Notes: generated by a model from the letters alone, not told the origin. A stretch of DNA of 64,000 nucleotides from Sphingobium nicotianae (GCF_018603885.1 NZ_JAHGAW010000004.1:1-64000); one strand, 5' to 3'. Shown: positions 16,176 through 29,322, counted from the first letter of the stretch. Translations and numbers: made by a program.

Positions 16176-16273
16176 GCCGAGCATCCGCAATGGGACGATC
16201 GGCTTTCGCCATGTGCCCGAGGACTCGGCTACGCGCCTCAACAGAGACTTGGGCCGATACCTCGATCTGACTC
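16176..16273. repeat. 98-bp direct repeat, RT-distal copy
   Basis: Perfect duplicate of 15837-15934. Sequence beyond both ends of the repeat diverges abruptly. Confidence 0.95.
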
Positions 16274-16375
16274 TAGAAACCGGGTGAACCGCTTCTGAAG
16301 GCCAACCCACATCGGGTCGTATGCCATCAACCCAGATAGCACCAAATGCGGTTGCTGAATAGAGCTACTCTGCCG

Positions 16376-18304
<1,929 letters not shown>

Positions 18305-18718
18305 TCAGACGATATGGGGATGGCCCGCATGGCCGGCGAGGCCTGCATAGCCGAGGAGGATGCCCAGGATGAGCGAGACGATCGCCCAGGCGCGGGTGAA
18401 GTCGAGGGCCAGGAAGCCGAGGTGCATCAGCGGCCCCGGCACGGCGATGAGCAGCGCGCCTTCGATCAGCGCCACGATGCCGACGATCGAGACGATCGCG
18501 GCGAGCGGATCGTGGAAGCTGTAATGGACGAGCACGAGCGTGACGCCGATCGCGAAGACCGGCAAACCGATCGCCATCTGCAGCGCGGCCGATCCCGCGA
18601 GCTCGCGCATCATCGCCTCCCAGCGCTGCGGCGCGGCGAGGCCGGACAGGCCGATCAGGATGAGGTAGAGGCCGATCGCCTGCGCAAGGTGGAGCGTCAG
18701 CACCGACAGTGTGTTCAT
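18305..18718 (-). CDS. Small membrane protein under TPP riboswitch control
   Basis: 137 aa with four predicted membrane helices, about residues 8-28, 45-65, 71-91 and 104-125. It begins MNTLSVLTLHLAQAIGLYLIL and ends in a His-containing tail (GLAGHAGHPHIV). I do not recognise the family. It is the first gene after a TPP riboswitch and directly precedes thiC, which ties it to thiamine metabolism; precursor uptake is a possible role but only inference. Start at ATG 18718; the longer frame runs back through the riboswitch. Confidence 0.75.
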   Translation of the reverse strand: MNTLSVLTLHLAQAIGLYLILIGLSGLAAPQRWEAMMRELAGSAALQMAIGLPVFAIGVTLVLVHYSFHDPLAAIVSIVGIVALIEGALLIAVPGPLMHLGFLALDFTRAWAIVSLILGILLGYAGLAGHAGHPHIV

Positions 18719-18778
18719 GGGCAGCCTCCTTCCTTCGCGTCTGGCTCGCACGAGGGGGAAGGAGGTCCGACAGGTCAG

Positions 18779-18873
18779 GCCGCCACTCCCTCCGCCGGTA
18801 TGAGCCGGTTCAGGTTCGACGGGTCGGATGGCGCTACCCATCCCTCTCAGCCACAGCATGGCTCCCCGGGGAT
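18779..18873 (-). promoter_or_regulatory. TPP riboswitch (THI element)
   Basis: On the minus strand the order is GGGGAGCC, GGCTGAGAGG, then GAACCTGA, CCGG...CCGGCGGAGGGA, matching the conserved TPP riboswitch core (CUGAGA and GAACCUGA boxes). It lies about 60 bp upstream of the small membrane protein gene and would repress the operon when thiamine pyrophosphate is abundant. Confidence 0.93.
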
Positions 18874-18926
18874 GGCCTGCTTTAGCGCAACCGGGCGGAC
18901 CTTCCTAGCCCGTTGAGACAAACCAC

Positions 18927-19838
18927 TCAAAAGGTGTAGGCGACGCCCCCGCCGATCAGGAACTGGTCCTTCGATCCGCGCTGCGAGACGATCGGCGATT
19001 GCGCGAAATTGCCCAGAAGGCGCGCATAGGAGAGGCCGCCGACCAGGGCGAAGCCGCCATCGGCGAGATTGCCGTCCAGATCGTAGAAGCTGACCAGCGA
19101 GAGGGAGGCACCCTTCCACCCCGCATGCGCCCGATAGGGACGCATGCCCGATGCGGCAGAACCAGCCGCGGTCACGTCATAATAATAATGGGCATATTTA
19201 TCGTCGACATGCTCGGCCGAAAGGGTGACCGCGACCGCGATCGCCTTCGACAGCGGCGTTAGATAGGACATGCTGGGCTGGATCACCGTGCCTTTGTGTG
19301 CCCCGGCAATGTCCCAGCGGACATCCGTGCCGAAGGACAGGCTGTCATAGGGATTGGTGATGCGGCTGACGGTGAACCCGGCCGTCACGCCGGTCTCGAC
19401 TGCGACATCGCGCTTGCCCAGCGCCAGCACCGCGGGGTCACGAATCTGCTGGGTCCGGTCGAGCCGGGTGCGCACCACGGGGCCGAGATTGAAGGCGATC
19501 TTGCTGTCGTCCGGATCCTTGATGAGATCGACTGCCAGGCCTGCGGGGCGGGGCGAGATGGTGAAACCGGCGATGCGCCCCTGCAGCCCGACCACGGGAA
19601 AGACCACATAGGAATTCGATCCCTCATAGCCCGGCCCATAAGCGGCGCCGACGCCGATGGTGAGATAGTCGCTATCGAACACCGTTGGCGCGGCCGGCCC
19701 ATCGGGGCCCTGTGACAGCGGATCGGACGGCGGCGCCTCCGTCGCGGCTGCGGCCGGTGTGGCACTTTGTTGCGCGTGAACCGCAGGGGAGAGGAGCAGG
19801 GCGGGGAGCGCGATCAGCGCGGCGATCTGGCGGGTCAT
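18927..19838 (-). CDS. MipA/OmpV family outer-membrane protein
   Basis: 303 aa. Signal peptide (LPALLLSPAVHAQ), a short Ala/Pro-rich linker, then a barrel typical of the MipA/OmpV family: LTIGVGAAYGPGYEGSNSY near the start and GGGVAYTF at the end, with a C-terminal Phe. MipA scaffolds peptidoglycan enzymes in E. coli, but most members are uncharacterised outer-membrane barrels. Confidence 0.92.
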   Translation of the reverse strand: MTRQIAALIALPALLLSPAVHAQQSATPAAAATEAPPSDPLSQGPDGPAAPTVFDSDYLTIGVGAAYGPGYEGSNSYVVFPVVGLQGRIAGFTISPRPAGLAVDLIKDPDDSKIAFNLGPVVRTRLDRTQQIRDPAVLALGKRDVAVETGVTAGFTVSRITNPYDSLSFGTDVRWDIAGAHKGTVIQPSMSYLTPLSKAIAVAVTLSAEHVDDKYAHYYYDVTAAGSAASGMRPYRAHAGWKGASLSLVSFYDLDGNLADGGFALVGGLSYARLLGNFAQSPIVSQRGSKDQFLIGGGVAYTF

Positions 19839-19936
19839 ATAGGCAAGGCAACGGCTTAACGCATTTTTGGTTGCGGCGCATCAGGGAAAGCCCGCGCGCT
19901 CACAGCTTCTTAATGGCTGGCCGTTAACCTTATCCC

Positions 19937-20122
19937 ATGAGCCGCAGATCAACCATCAGCGCCGAACGCGTGACGCTCGCCCTTCACCTGGCGGACGGTG
20001 CGTTGCTGCCTGTCGAGGGCAGCGCCGGCTGCATGCGCTTCATCGGCCGCTACAGCCGCCTCTCGGCTTTCGGTCCGCTCGGCACGCCGCTGCGCGCGCA
20101 CGTGGTCAGCAAGGACGATTGA
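19937..20122 (+). CDS. Small hypothetical protein, 61 aa
   Basis: MSRRSTISAERVTLALHLADG then a compact segment with GCMRFIGRYSRLSAFGPLG, ending HVVSKDD. No domain known. Composition looks protein-like and an in-frame ATG is present, but the gene is short and stands alone between MipA and TetR genes. Confidence 0.5.
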   Translation: MSRRSTISAERVTLALHLADGALLPVEGSAGCMRFIGRYSRLSAFGPLGTPLRAHVVSKDD

Positions 20123-20128
20123 GGCGCA

Positions 20129-20722
20129 TCACAACGCGCGCAGGAAGGTGGCGCGCAGCATCTTGAGCTGGATCGACACGATCTCCTCCTCGCTCCAGCC
20201 GCGCATCGCGCGCATGTGACCGACCGTCAGCCAGTAGAGCGACATCGACCAGGCGGCCTCCGCCGCCTCGGTCGCCGTCCATATCGGGGCGAGGCAGCCT
20301 TCCTCTTCGAGCCTTGCGAACAGCCGGTGAAAGGCGGCCGTCACCAGCGCGTCGCCCAGCTTCACGCTTTCGATGATCTCGTCGTCCGCCGCCATCGCCG
20401 CCCAGAGCGGCCGCAGCGCCGGCCCGACATGCCAGACGACGTGGACGAAATGGCGGAAGAACTGGTCGAACGTGTCGCGCGCGGGCTGGGCAGCAGGCAG
20501 CGTGACCGGCTGGCTGAAGCCGCTGCGCCGGATGAAGTGCGAAATGAGATCACCAAAGAGGTGCCGGCGATCGCCGAAATGGAGATAGACGGTCTGGCGC
20601 GACACCCCCGCCGTGCGCGCGATTTCCGCCATCGACGCGACCTTGCCGCCCGCGAGCAGGTCGGCGGCGGCATCGAGGATTCGCCCGCGTGTCTCGGGGG
20701 CATTGGGCTGCGTGGCGATCAA
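20129..20722 (-). CDS. TetR-family transcriptional regulator
   Basis: 197 aa. N-terminal TetR HTH (GRILDAAADLLAGGKVASMAEIARTAGVSRQTVYLHF), C-terminal helical ligand-binding domain. The only plausible start is a TTG at 20722: a stop codon lies three codons upstream in frame. Divergently transcribed from a flavin monooxygenase-like gene, with two near-identical palindromic operators between them, so it probably represses that gene and itself. Inducer unknown. Confidence 0.9.
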   Translation of the reverse strand: MIATQPNAPETRGRILDAAADLLAGGKVASMAEIARTAGVSRQTVYLHFGDRRHLFGDLISHFIRRSGFSQPVTLPAAQPARDTFDQFFRHFVHVVWHVGPALRPLWAAMAADDEIIESVKLGDALVTAAFHRLFARLEEEGCLAPIWTATEAAEAAWSMSLYWLTVGHMRAMRGWSEEEIVSIQLKMLRATFLRAL

Positions 20723-20727
20723 CGGAC

Positions 20728-20741
20728 TTTACACATGTAAA
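20728..20741. promoter_or_regulatory. TetR operator 1
   Basis: TTTACACATGTAAA, 14-bp palindrome with one mismatch at the centre, 6 bp upstream of the regulator start codon. Confidence 0.75.
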
Positions 20742-20753
20742 TTCAAGTGGCAT

Positions 20754-20767
20754 TTTACATATGTAAA
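20754..20767. promoter_or_regulatory. TetR operator 2
   Basis: TTTACATATGTAAA, perfect 14-bp palindrome, centre 26 bp from operator 1. The twin sites fit binding of two TetR dimers. Confidence 0.78.
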
Positions 20768-20808
20768 GTGACGCGCGAGTCGCTGCTTGTCAAGCGAGGG
20801 GAGAGGAT

Positions 20809-23236
<2,428 letters not shown>

Positions 23237-23280
23237 ATCTCGTCCAGACTGGAGCCTGTCCAAACCGATCGCGACGGACT

Positions 23281-23790
23281 CTAGCGCGGCAGCGCATCCA
23301 GCAGCACCGCCCAGCGCTCATGGTCGCGCCATTCGCCGTTGATGCGCAGGTAGCGGGGCGAGAAGCCCTCGCGCTGGAAGCCGGCCCGGCGCACGAGCGC
23401 GATGGAGCGCGCGTTGTCGGGCTGGATATTGGCCTCGATGCGATGGAGGCCGATCTCGTTGCGGGCAAAGGCCAGCGTCTGCACCAGTGCCTGCGTCATG
23501 AGCCTCTGCCCGCTCGTGCGGATCGCGCCATAATAGCTCAGATAGGCGCTGCGGAAGTCCTTGAGGAAGATCTGGCTGAAGCGCAGCACGCCGACGATCT
23601 CGCCATCTTCCGTGCGGGCGACCAGCGCCACCTCGCTCTCGTTGCTTGCGCTCTCGAACCACCGGTCGAACCCGTCCATGTTCATGAACGGTTTGGCCCA
23701 GGGCTCGTGCATCGCGCGGCTCTCGATGTTGGCCTGGATCAGGTCGGCCGCGTCGCCCCTTACGGCCCGGGCGAGGCGGACCGAGGTCAA
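23281..23790 (-). CDS. RimJ/RimL-type GNAT acetyltransferase
   Basis: 169 aa with the GNAT fold: VALVARTEDGEIVGVLRFSQ, then YYGAIRTSGQRLMTQALVQT (acetyl-CoA loop region), and GLHRIEANIQPDNARSIAL / GFQREGFSPRYL typical of RimJ/RimL N-acetyltransferases. It probably starts at TTG 23790, overlapping the upstream cfa stop as TTGA, so the two are translationally coupled. The longer frame upstream is antisense-like to cfa. Substrate unknown. Confidence 0.85.
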   Translation of the reverse strand: MTSVRLARAVRGDAADLIQANIESRAMHEPWAKPFMNMDGFDRWFESASNESEVALVARTEDGEIVGVLRFSQIFLKDFRSAYLSYYGAIRTSGQRLMTQALVQTLAFARNEIGLHRIEANIQPDNARSIALVRRAGFQREGFSPRYLRINGEWRDHERWAVLLDALPR

Positions 23791-25103
23791 ACCCGCTTCG
23801 CTCCCAGATATTCCGTCCGCCGGTCGAACGCGACACCGGAGGGGCCGACATAGCGGCTCGTCGCGACCACCTGGAACGCGTTGAGCGCGCCGCGGTGGAA
23901 GGAGAGGGCGCAGAGTGAGAGATAAAGCAGCCACAGCCGCGTCTGGGGCATGCCGACCAGCGCGGCGCCTTCCTCGCGGCGGGCATAGAGGCGGCGCGCC
24001 CAATGCTCGGTGGTGTAGCCGAAATGCTCGCGCACCGCCTCGACCTCATGCACCTCGAACCCGGCCCGCTCCAGCGCGCCGCAGGTCATGCCGATATGGT
24101 CGAGTTCGCCGCCGGGGAAGATATATTCGACGATGAACTTCATGTAGGGCGTCAGCTTGGGGAAATCGGCCGGGTTCTCGGTGTTCCGCCGGAAGCTCGC
24201 CTGGCCGAAATAGACGCCGCGCTCGCGCATGTGGCGGCGCAGATAGCGGTAGAATTCATGATGGTTGGCGATGCCGACATGCTCGACCATCTCGACCTGC
24301 GCGATCTTGTCGAAGATCCTGTCGTCCGGCAGGCTGCGGCAGTCGCGCAGCTCCAGCGTCACCTGATCGCCAAGGCCGAGCCGGGCGACCTTCGCGCTGG
24401 TATAGTCATACTGCTCCTGCGAGAGCGTCGTGCCATAGGCCTGCACGCCATAATGCTGCGCGGCATGACAGAGCAGCCCGCCCCAGCCGCAGCCGGGATC
24501 GAACAGCCGGTCGCCCGGCTGCAGGCGCAGCTTGCGGCAGATGAGGTCGAGCTTGGTCAGCTGCGCCTCGTCCAGCGAGCTCTCCGGCGTCGGGAAATAG
24601 GCCGAGGAATAGACCATATTCTCGTCGAGGAAGAGCTCGTAGAAGGCGTTCGAGAGATCGTAATGGAAGCCGATCAGCTCGCGGTCGTCGCGGCCGCTGG
24701 AAGGGGCGAGGCCGACCTTTTTGGTGAAGCGCTTGACCAGCGACGGCACCGAATAGCTCTTCGCGAGGATCGGCAGCGCCGCCTTGAGCAGGCGCATCTT
24801 GTTGACCTTGCCGGGCAGGAAGCGGAACTGGAGATGATCGACATGGCGCATCGCGTCGATCGGATCGCCGCCGACAATGTCGAGATCGCCCGCCGCATAG
24901 AGCTCGGCGACCGTGATCAGCGAGGGCTCGCGCAGCAGGCGACGCATCGCGCTCGGCGAAGTGATGGCGAAGCGGATCTGCTCCTGCGCATTCGCCCCGA
25001 GCGGGATGATCGAGCCGTCCCACAGCTCGAGGCAGATATCGACATTCAGATGGCGGGCAAGTTCGCCGATGACGGCTTTGGTAGCGTTGAGTTCGCTCGT
25101 CAT
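23787..25103 (-). CDS. cfa: Cyclopropane-fatty-acyl-phospholipid synthase
   Basis: 438 aa SAM-dependent enzyme that adds a methylene bridge to unsaturated acyl chains of membrane lipids. N-terminal lipid-binding domain (RHLNVDICLELWDG), then the methyltransferase core with HYDLSNAFYELFLD, the SAM motif FDPGCGWGGLLCHAA, VEMVEHVG and FRRNTENPAD. Start at ATG 25103 (MTSELNATKAVIG) fits; the longer frame is low-complexity. Overlaps the GNAT gene by TTGA. Confidence 0.95.
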   Translation of the reverse strand: MTSELNATKAVIGELARHLNVDICLELWDGSIIPLGANAQEQIRFAITSPSAMRRLLREPSLITVAELYAAGDLDIVGGDPIDAMRHVDHLQFRFLPGKVNKMRLLKAALPILAKSYSVPSLVKRFTKKVGLAPSSGRDDRELIGFHYDLSNAFYELFLDENMVYSSAYFPTPESSLDEAQLTKLDLICRKLRLQPGDRLFDPGCGWGGLLCHAAQHYGVQAYGTTLSQEQYDYTSAKVARLGLGDQVTLELRDCRSLPDDRIFDKIAQVEMVEHVGIANHHEFYRYLRRHMRERGVYFGQASFRRNTENPADFPKLTPYMKFIVEYIFPGGELDHIGMTCGALERAGFEVHEVEAVREHFGYTTEHWARRLYARREEGAALVGMPQTRLWLLYLSLCALSFHRGALNAFQVVATSRYVGPSGVAFDRRTEYLGAKRV

Positions 25104-25276
25104 GAAAGGCGTCGGTCCTCGGTTGATCCTGTCTCCGCCCTGCTCTTGCCGCGTCGATCCGCAAAAGGCGATGATTTTCTGCGCTGCCCGCGCCGCGCCC
25201 GGACCGGATTTCTTTTTGACAGCGCGCACGATCCGTGGTGCTTTCCGCCGCACCTTGAGAAGGGGAGGAATGGTTC

Positions 25277-26029
25277 ATGCGCTGCACGTCATTGGCTGTC
25301 CTGTTGATTATCGCCACCGGGTCGATCGGGGCGCTCGCCGCCGGCGGCCCGTCGCCATCGCAATATACGCGGCTCCTCGCCGACAAGGAGCGCCCGGCCG
25401 ACGATGTCGCCGCCGACGCCAATCGCAAGCCGGCCGAGACCCTTGCCTTCGCCGGCGTGAAGCGCGGCATGGTGGTGGGCGAGTTCTTCCCCGGCGGCGG
25501 CTATTTCACGCGCCTGCTGAGCAAGGCGGTCGGTCCGGGCGGCCATATCTACGGCATCGAGAATGCCGGCTGGAAAGGCGCGGTCGAGGCCGACCAGAAA
25601 CTGACCAGCAGCGGCAAGTTCGGCAATGTCTCGATCGACGCGCTGACCTTCGGCGCGGTCCGCTTTCCCGAGCCGCTCGACCTGGCCTGGGTGACGCAGA
25701 ATTATCATGACCTCAAGATCGCCAAGTTCGGTGTTGTGGATACCGACAAGTTCAACCGCGCCGTCTTCGCGGCGCTGAAGCCTGGCGGGACCTATTTCAT
25801 CCTCGATCACGAGGCGCCTCCCGGCACCGATGCGGCGGGCATCGAGAAGCTCCACCGGATCGAGAAGGCGCAGGTGATCCGCGAGGTGACCGCCGCCGGC
25901 TTCCAGCTGGTCGAGGAGGGCAAGTTCCTGAACCGGCCAAGCGACGATCACAGCCTGCCGATCTTCGACAAGGCGGTGCAAGGCCAGACCGACCAATATG
26001 CGCTGAAGTTCATCAAGCCGAAGAAGTGA
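25277..26029 (+). CDS. Exported SAM methyltransferase-like protein (COG4798 type)
   Basis: 250 aa. Signal peptide (MRCTSLAVLLIIATGSIGAL), then a methyltransferase-like Rossmann domain with GMVVGEFFPGGGYFTRLLSK in the SAM-binding loop position, ALKPGGTYFILDH and a C-terminal EEGKFLNRPSDDHSLPIF. These are annotated as predicted methyltransferases despite being exported. SAM does not normally reach the periplasm, so the real function is doubtful. Confidence 0.82.
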   Translation: MRCTSLAVLLIIATGSIGALAAGGPSPSQYTRLLADKERPADDVAADANRKPAETLAFAGVKRGMVVGEFFPGGGYFTRLLSKAVGPGGHIYGIENAGWKGAVEADQKLTSSGKFGNVSIDALTFGAVRFPEPLDLAWVTQNYHDLKIAKFGVVDTDKFNRAVFAALKPGGTYFILDHEAPPGTDAAGIEKLHRIEKAQVIREVTAAGFQLVEEGKFLNRPSDDHSLPIFDKAVQGQTDQYALKFIKPKK

Positions 26030-26086
26030 CCGGCCCGGTCGCGCGATGTAAAACGGCGCCATAGACAGAAGGACAGTATCATCGCT

Positions 26087-28765
26087 TTGACCGACGCCGT
26101 TGCGCGCGCCCGGGCGCATTCGCCGTTCCTCGCCCGCCAGATCGATACGTTCCCCGATCTGGTCGCGCGGCTGGATGCGGACGGCGCGCAACCGGCCTGG
26201 GAGGCGGCGCTGGCGGCGCCGGGCAACGAGCCGGCCGACCGGCGGTTGCGCCTGCGCCGGCGCGGCGCGGCGCTCGTCGCGGGCCTCGCCGATCTCGCCG
26301 CGCTGTGGGATCTCGATGCCGTCACGCGGCACCTCTCCGATTTCGCCGACGCCGCCGTCGACGCCGCGCTCGCTGCCGCCTTCGCCGAGCGCTATCCCGG
26401 TGAGGCGCCGCGCGGCATCGCGGTGATCGCGCTCGGCAAGCATGGCAGCCACGAGCTCAACTACAGCTCGGACATCGATCCGATCCTGATCTTCGATCCC
26501 GAGACGATGCCGCACAACGGGCGTGAGGAGCCACAGGAGGCGGCGCTGCGCGTGGCGCGGCGGATGGTCGCCCTGCTCTCCGAGCGCACGGCGGACGGCT
26601 ACGTCTTCCGAGTCGATCTGCGGCTGCGCCCGTCGCCCGAAGTCTCGCCGATCATCCTGCCGGTCGATGCCGCCATCTCTTATTATGAGAGCGCGGCGGT
26701 GGGCTGGGAGCAGGCGGCCTTCGTGCGGGCGCGGGCGGCGGCGGGCGACATCGATCTCGGCCGCGCCTTCCTCGCCGCGATCCGCCCGTTCGTCTGGCGA
26801 CGCAGCCTCGACTTTGGCGCGATCCGCGCGATCAGCGACGTCAGCCGGCGGATCCGCGCCCATTATGCCAGCGGTCAGCGCTTCGGGCCGGGCTATGATC
26901 TCAAGCGCGGGCGAGGCGGCATTCGCGAGGTCGAGTTTTTCGCGCAGGCACACCAGCTGATCCACGGCGGTCGCAATCCGGCCCTGCGCGCGCCCGCGAC
27001 GCGCGATGCACTGCGCGTGCTCAGCGAGGCGGGCGTGATCGCGCCGGAGACGGTGGCGGCGCTGGACGCGGCCTATGTGACCTTCCGCACGATCGAGCAT
27101 CGCCTGCAGATGGTCGACGATCGCCAGACCCACAGCCTGCCGGGCGATCCGGCGGCGATGGACAATGTCGCGCGGCTGCACGGGCTGGCGGACGGCGAGG
27201 CGTTGCTCGCCATGCTGCGCCCCCATGTCGAGGCGACCGGCCGGACCTTCGACACTTTGGTCGGGGAGGAGGAGGGCGCCGATGTCCACCTGCCCGACGA
27301 GGAACGCGCCCTTGCCCTGCGCCTGCGCGACATCGGCATCGAGGAGCCGGCGCCGTTCATTCAGCAGATCGCGCGCTGGCGCGACGGCAGTCTGCGCCCA
27401 CTGCGCAGCACGGCGGCGCGCGAGGCGCTGGAGGATCTGCTGCCCGAGCTGATCCGCGAGATTGCCCGGGCGCCCGCGCCGCTCACCGCGCTCCACAAGC
27501 TCGATCAGGTAATCTCCGGCCTGCCGAGCGCCGTCAATCTGCTGCGCCTGCTGGTCGCGCGGCCCGGCCTTGCCGAGCTGCTCGTGCTGATCCTCGCCCA
27601 TGCGCCGGTGCTGGCCGATGCGCTCGGGCGGCGCCCGGCCCTGTTCGATGGCCTCATCGACCAGAGCGCGCTCGATCTGCCGCCCGACGTACCGGCGCTG
27701 GTCGCGGACATGAAGCGGCGCGACACCAGCGAGGATCTGCAGGGGCGGCTTGATCATGTCCGTCACGCCGTGGGCGAGCGGCGCTTCGCGCTCGGCGTGC
27801 AGATCCTGAGCCGGGAGGTCGATCCGATCGCGGTCGGCCAAGGCTATGCCCGCGTGGCGGAAGCGGCGGTCGAGGTGCTGGCGCAGGCGGCGATCGCCGA
27901 GTTCGAGGACGCGCACGGGCAGGTGCCGGGCAGCGAGCTCGTCATCCTCGCGCTCGGCCGGTTCGGCGGCGGGCTGCTCACCCATGCCTCGGATCTCGAC
28001 CTCATCTTTCTCTTCACCGGGGACTATGCGACCGAATCGACCGGCCGGCGTCCGCTCGGCGGCACGCTCTATTTCAACCGGCTGGCCACCCGCGTGATCA
28101 ATGCCCTCTCGGTGCCGACGGCGGCCGGCGCCCTTTACGAGGTCGACACGCGGCTGCGCCCGTCCGGCAATCAGGGGCCGCTCGCGGTCAGCCTGGAGAG
28201 CTTCGCGCGCTATCAGGCCGAGAGTGCCTGGACCTGGGAGCATCTCGCCCTGTGCCGGGCGCGGCCGGTGTTCGGATCGGCCGCGGCGCGGGCCGAATTG
28301 CAGGGCATCGTCGATGCGGCGCTGCGGCAGCCGCGCGATCCGGAGGCCCTGCTGCGCGATGCGGTGAAGATGCGCGGCGACATCGCCACGCACAAGCCGC
28401 CGGCCGGGCCGCTCGACGTCAAGCTGGCGCCCGGCGGCCTCATCGATCTCGAATTCCTGATCCATGTGACGCAGCTCACCCATCGCACCGGCTTCTCGCC
28501 CAATCTGGCGCTGGCGCTGGAGCAGCTCGTCGAGGCCGGGCTGCTCGATCCCGCCCTGCGCGACGCCCATGCCCTGCTGACGCGCTACCTGATCGTCTCG
28601 CGGCTGGTGACGCCGCAATCGAGTGAACCGGCCGAGGAAAGCCGCTGGCTCGTCGCCAAGGCTTGCGGCGCGCTGGACTGGGAGGGGTTACTCGCGCGCA
28701 TCGAGGACGCGCGGCAGGTCATCGGCGCGAGCTGGCGCGTGATGGCGGAGGGGGCGAAAACCTGA
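26087..28765 (+). CDS. glnE: Bifunctional glutamine synthetase adenylyltransferase/deadenylase
   Basis: 892 aa. Two nucleotidyltransferase domains control GlnA activity: the N-terminal deadenylase with GKHGSHELNYSSDID and the C-terminal adenylylase with GRFGGGLLTHASDLDLIF. Each is followed by a PII-uridylyltransferase-like domain, with KRGRGGIREVEFFAQAHQL and LAPGGLIDLEFL as typical signatures. The longest frame begins at TTG 26087 (TTG ACC GAC GCC). Bcp lies downstream. Confidence 0.96.
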   Translation: MTDAVARARAHSPFLARQIDTFPDLVARLDADGAQPAWEAALAAPGNEPADRRLRLRRRGAALVAGLADLAALWDLDAVTRHLSDFADAAVDAALAAAFAERYPGEAPRGIAVIALGKHGSHELNYSSDIDPILIFDPETMPHNGREEPQEAALRVARRMVALLSERTADGYVFRVDLRLRPSPEVSPIILPVDAAISYYESAAVGWEQAAFVRARAAAGDIDLGRAFLAAIRPFVWRRSLDFGAIRAISDVSRRIRAHYASGQRFGPGYDLKRGRGGIREVEFFAQAHQLIHGGRNPALRAPATRDALRVLSEAGVIAPETVAALDAAYVTFRTIEHRLQMVDDRQTHSLPGDPAAMDNVARLHGLADGEALLAMLRPHVEATGRTFDTLVGEEEGADVHLPDEERALALRLRDIGIEEPAPFIQQIARWRDGSLRPLRSTAAREALEDLLPELIREIARAPAPLTALHKLDQVISGLPSAVNLLRLLVARPGLAELLVLILAHAPVLADALGRRPALFDGLIDQSALDLPPDVPALVADMKRRDTSEDLQGRLDHVRHAVGERRFALGVQILSREVDPIAVGQGYARVAEAAVEVLAQAAIAEFEDAHGQVPGSELVILALGRFGGGLLTHASDLDLIFLFTGDYATESTGRRPLGGTLYFNRLATRVINALSVPTAAGALYEVDTRLRPSGNQGPLAVSLESFARYQAESAWTWEHLALCRARPVFGSAAARAELQGIVDAALRQPRDPEALLRDAVKMRGDIATHKPPAGPLDVKLAPGGLIDLEFLIHVTQLTHRTGFSPNLALALEQLVEAGLLDPALRDAHALLTRYLIVSRLVTPQSSEPAEESRWLVAKACGALDWEGLLARIEDARQVIGASWRVMAEGAKT

Positions 28766-28838
28766 TCTCTCCGTATTGGAGGACTGCCCCCACATGGATA
28801 AGAGGAGCAAAATCAGGAACCAAGTGAAGGACGAGCCC

Positions 28839-29303
28839 ATGCTGTGCGAAGGCGACACATTGCCCGACGTCACCCTGACCGGCGCCGACGGCGCGCCGCT
28901 CAAGCTCTCCGCCTATCGTGGCAAGCCCTTGGTCGTCTATTTCTACCCCAAGGCCGACACGCCCGGCTGCACGACCGAGGCAATCGACTTCTCCGGCCTG
29001 ATCGACGATTTCGGTACGCTCGGCGTGCCGGTGATCGCCGTCTCCAAGGATCCGGTGAAGAAGCTCAATCGCTTCGCCGAGAAGCACGGCCTTGCCGTCA
29101 CCCTCGCCTCGGATGGCGACGGCAGCGTCTGCGAGGCCTTCGGCACCTGGGTAGAGAAAAGCCTGTACGGTCGCGAATATATGGGCATCGCGCGCGCCAC
29201 CTTCCTCGCCGACAAGGACGGCAGGATCGTCCGGGTCTGGCCCAAGGTGAAGGTCAAGGGCCATGCCGCCGAGGTGCTGGCGGCGGGGAAGGCATTGGGA
29301 TAA
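28839..29303 (+). CDS. bcp: Thioredoxin-dependent peroxiredoxin (Bcp/PrxQ)
   Basis: 154 aa. The peroxidatic Cys44 lies in YPKADTPGCTTEAIDF. The usual second Cys five residues later in E. coli-type Bcp is Ile49 here, but Cys98 (GSVCEAFG) could serve as resolving Cys. Reduces hydroperoxides. Start chosen at ATG 28839 with a GAAGGA site upstream, giving the family's normal length; ATG 28794 is also in frame. Confidence 0.93.
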   Translation: MLCEGDTLPDVTLTGADGAPLKLSAYRGKPLVVYFYPKADTPGCTTEAIDFSGLIDDFGTLGVPVIAVSKDPVKKLNRFAEKHGLAVTLASDGDGSVCEAFGTWVEKSLYGREYMGIARATFLADKDGRIVRVWPKVKVKGHAAEVLAAGKALG

Positions 29304-29322
29304 GCGCCTTGTCCGGCAGTTT

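Larger units (their letters stand above)
15786..16375 (-). other. 590-bp region upstream of the RT gene: repeat-bounded leader, candidate template RNA
   Basis: Between thiC and the RT gene. It contains a perfect 98-bp direct repeat (15837-15934 and 16176-16273), period 339 bp, with 241 bp between copies. A hairpin lies just before the RT start, and there is an 8-bp-arm palindrome at 16066-16082. On the minus strand one frame is open from 16212 to 15811, longer than one period; I do not claim it is a conventional gene. Possible roles are a template RNA for the RT or a dispersed repeat; I cannot tell which. Confidence 0.4.

Noticed and set aside
15811..16212. 133-aa frame in the RT leader as a normal gene
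   Set aside because: It lies across a 98-bp repeat copy at each end and matches no protein; kept only as part of the RT finding.
25289..28618. 1109-aa minus-strand frame antisense to glnE
   Set aside because: It mirrors the codon bias of glnE; Arg/Gly-rich composition and no domain.
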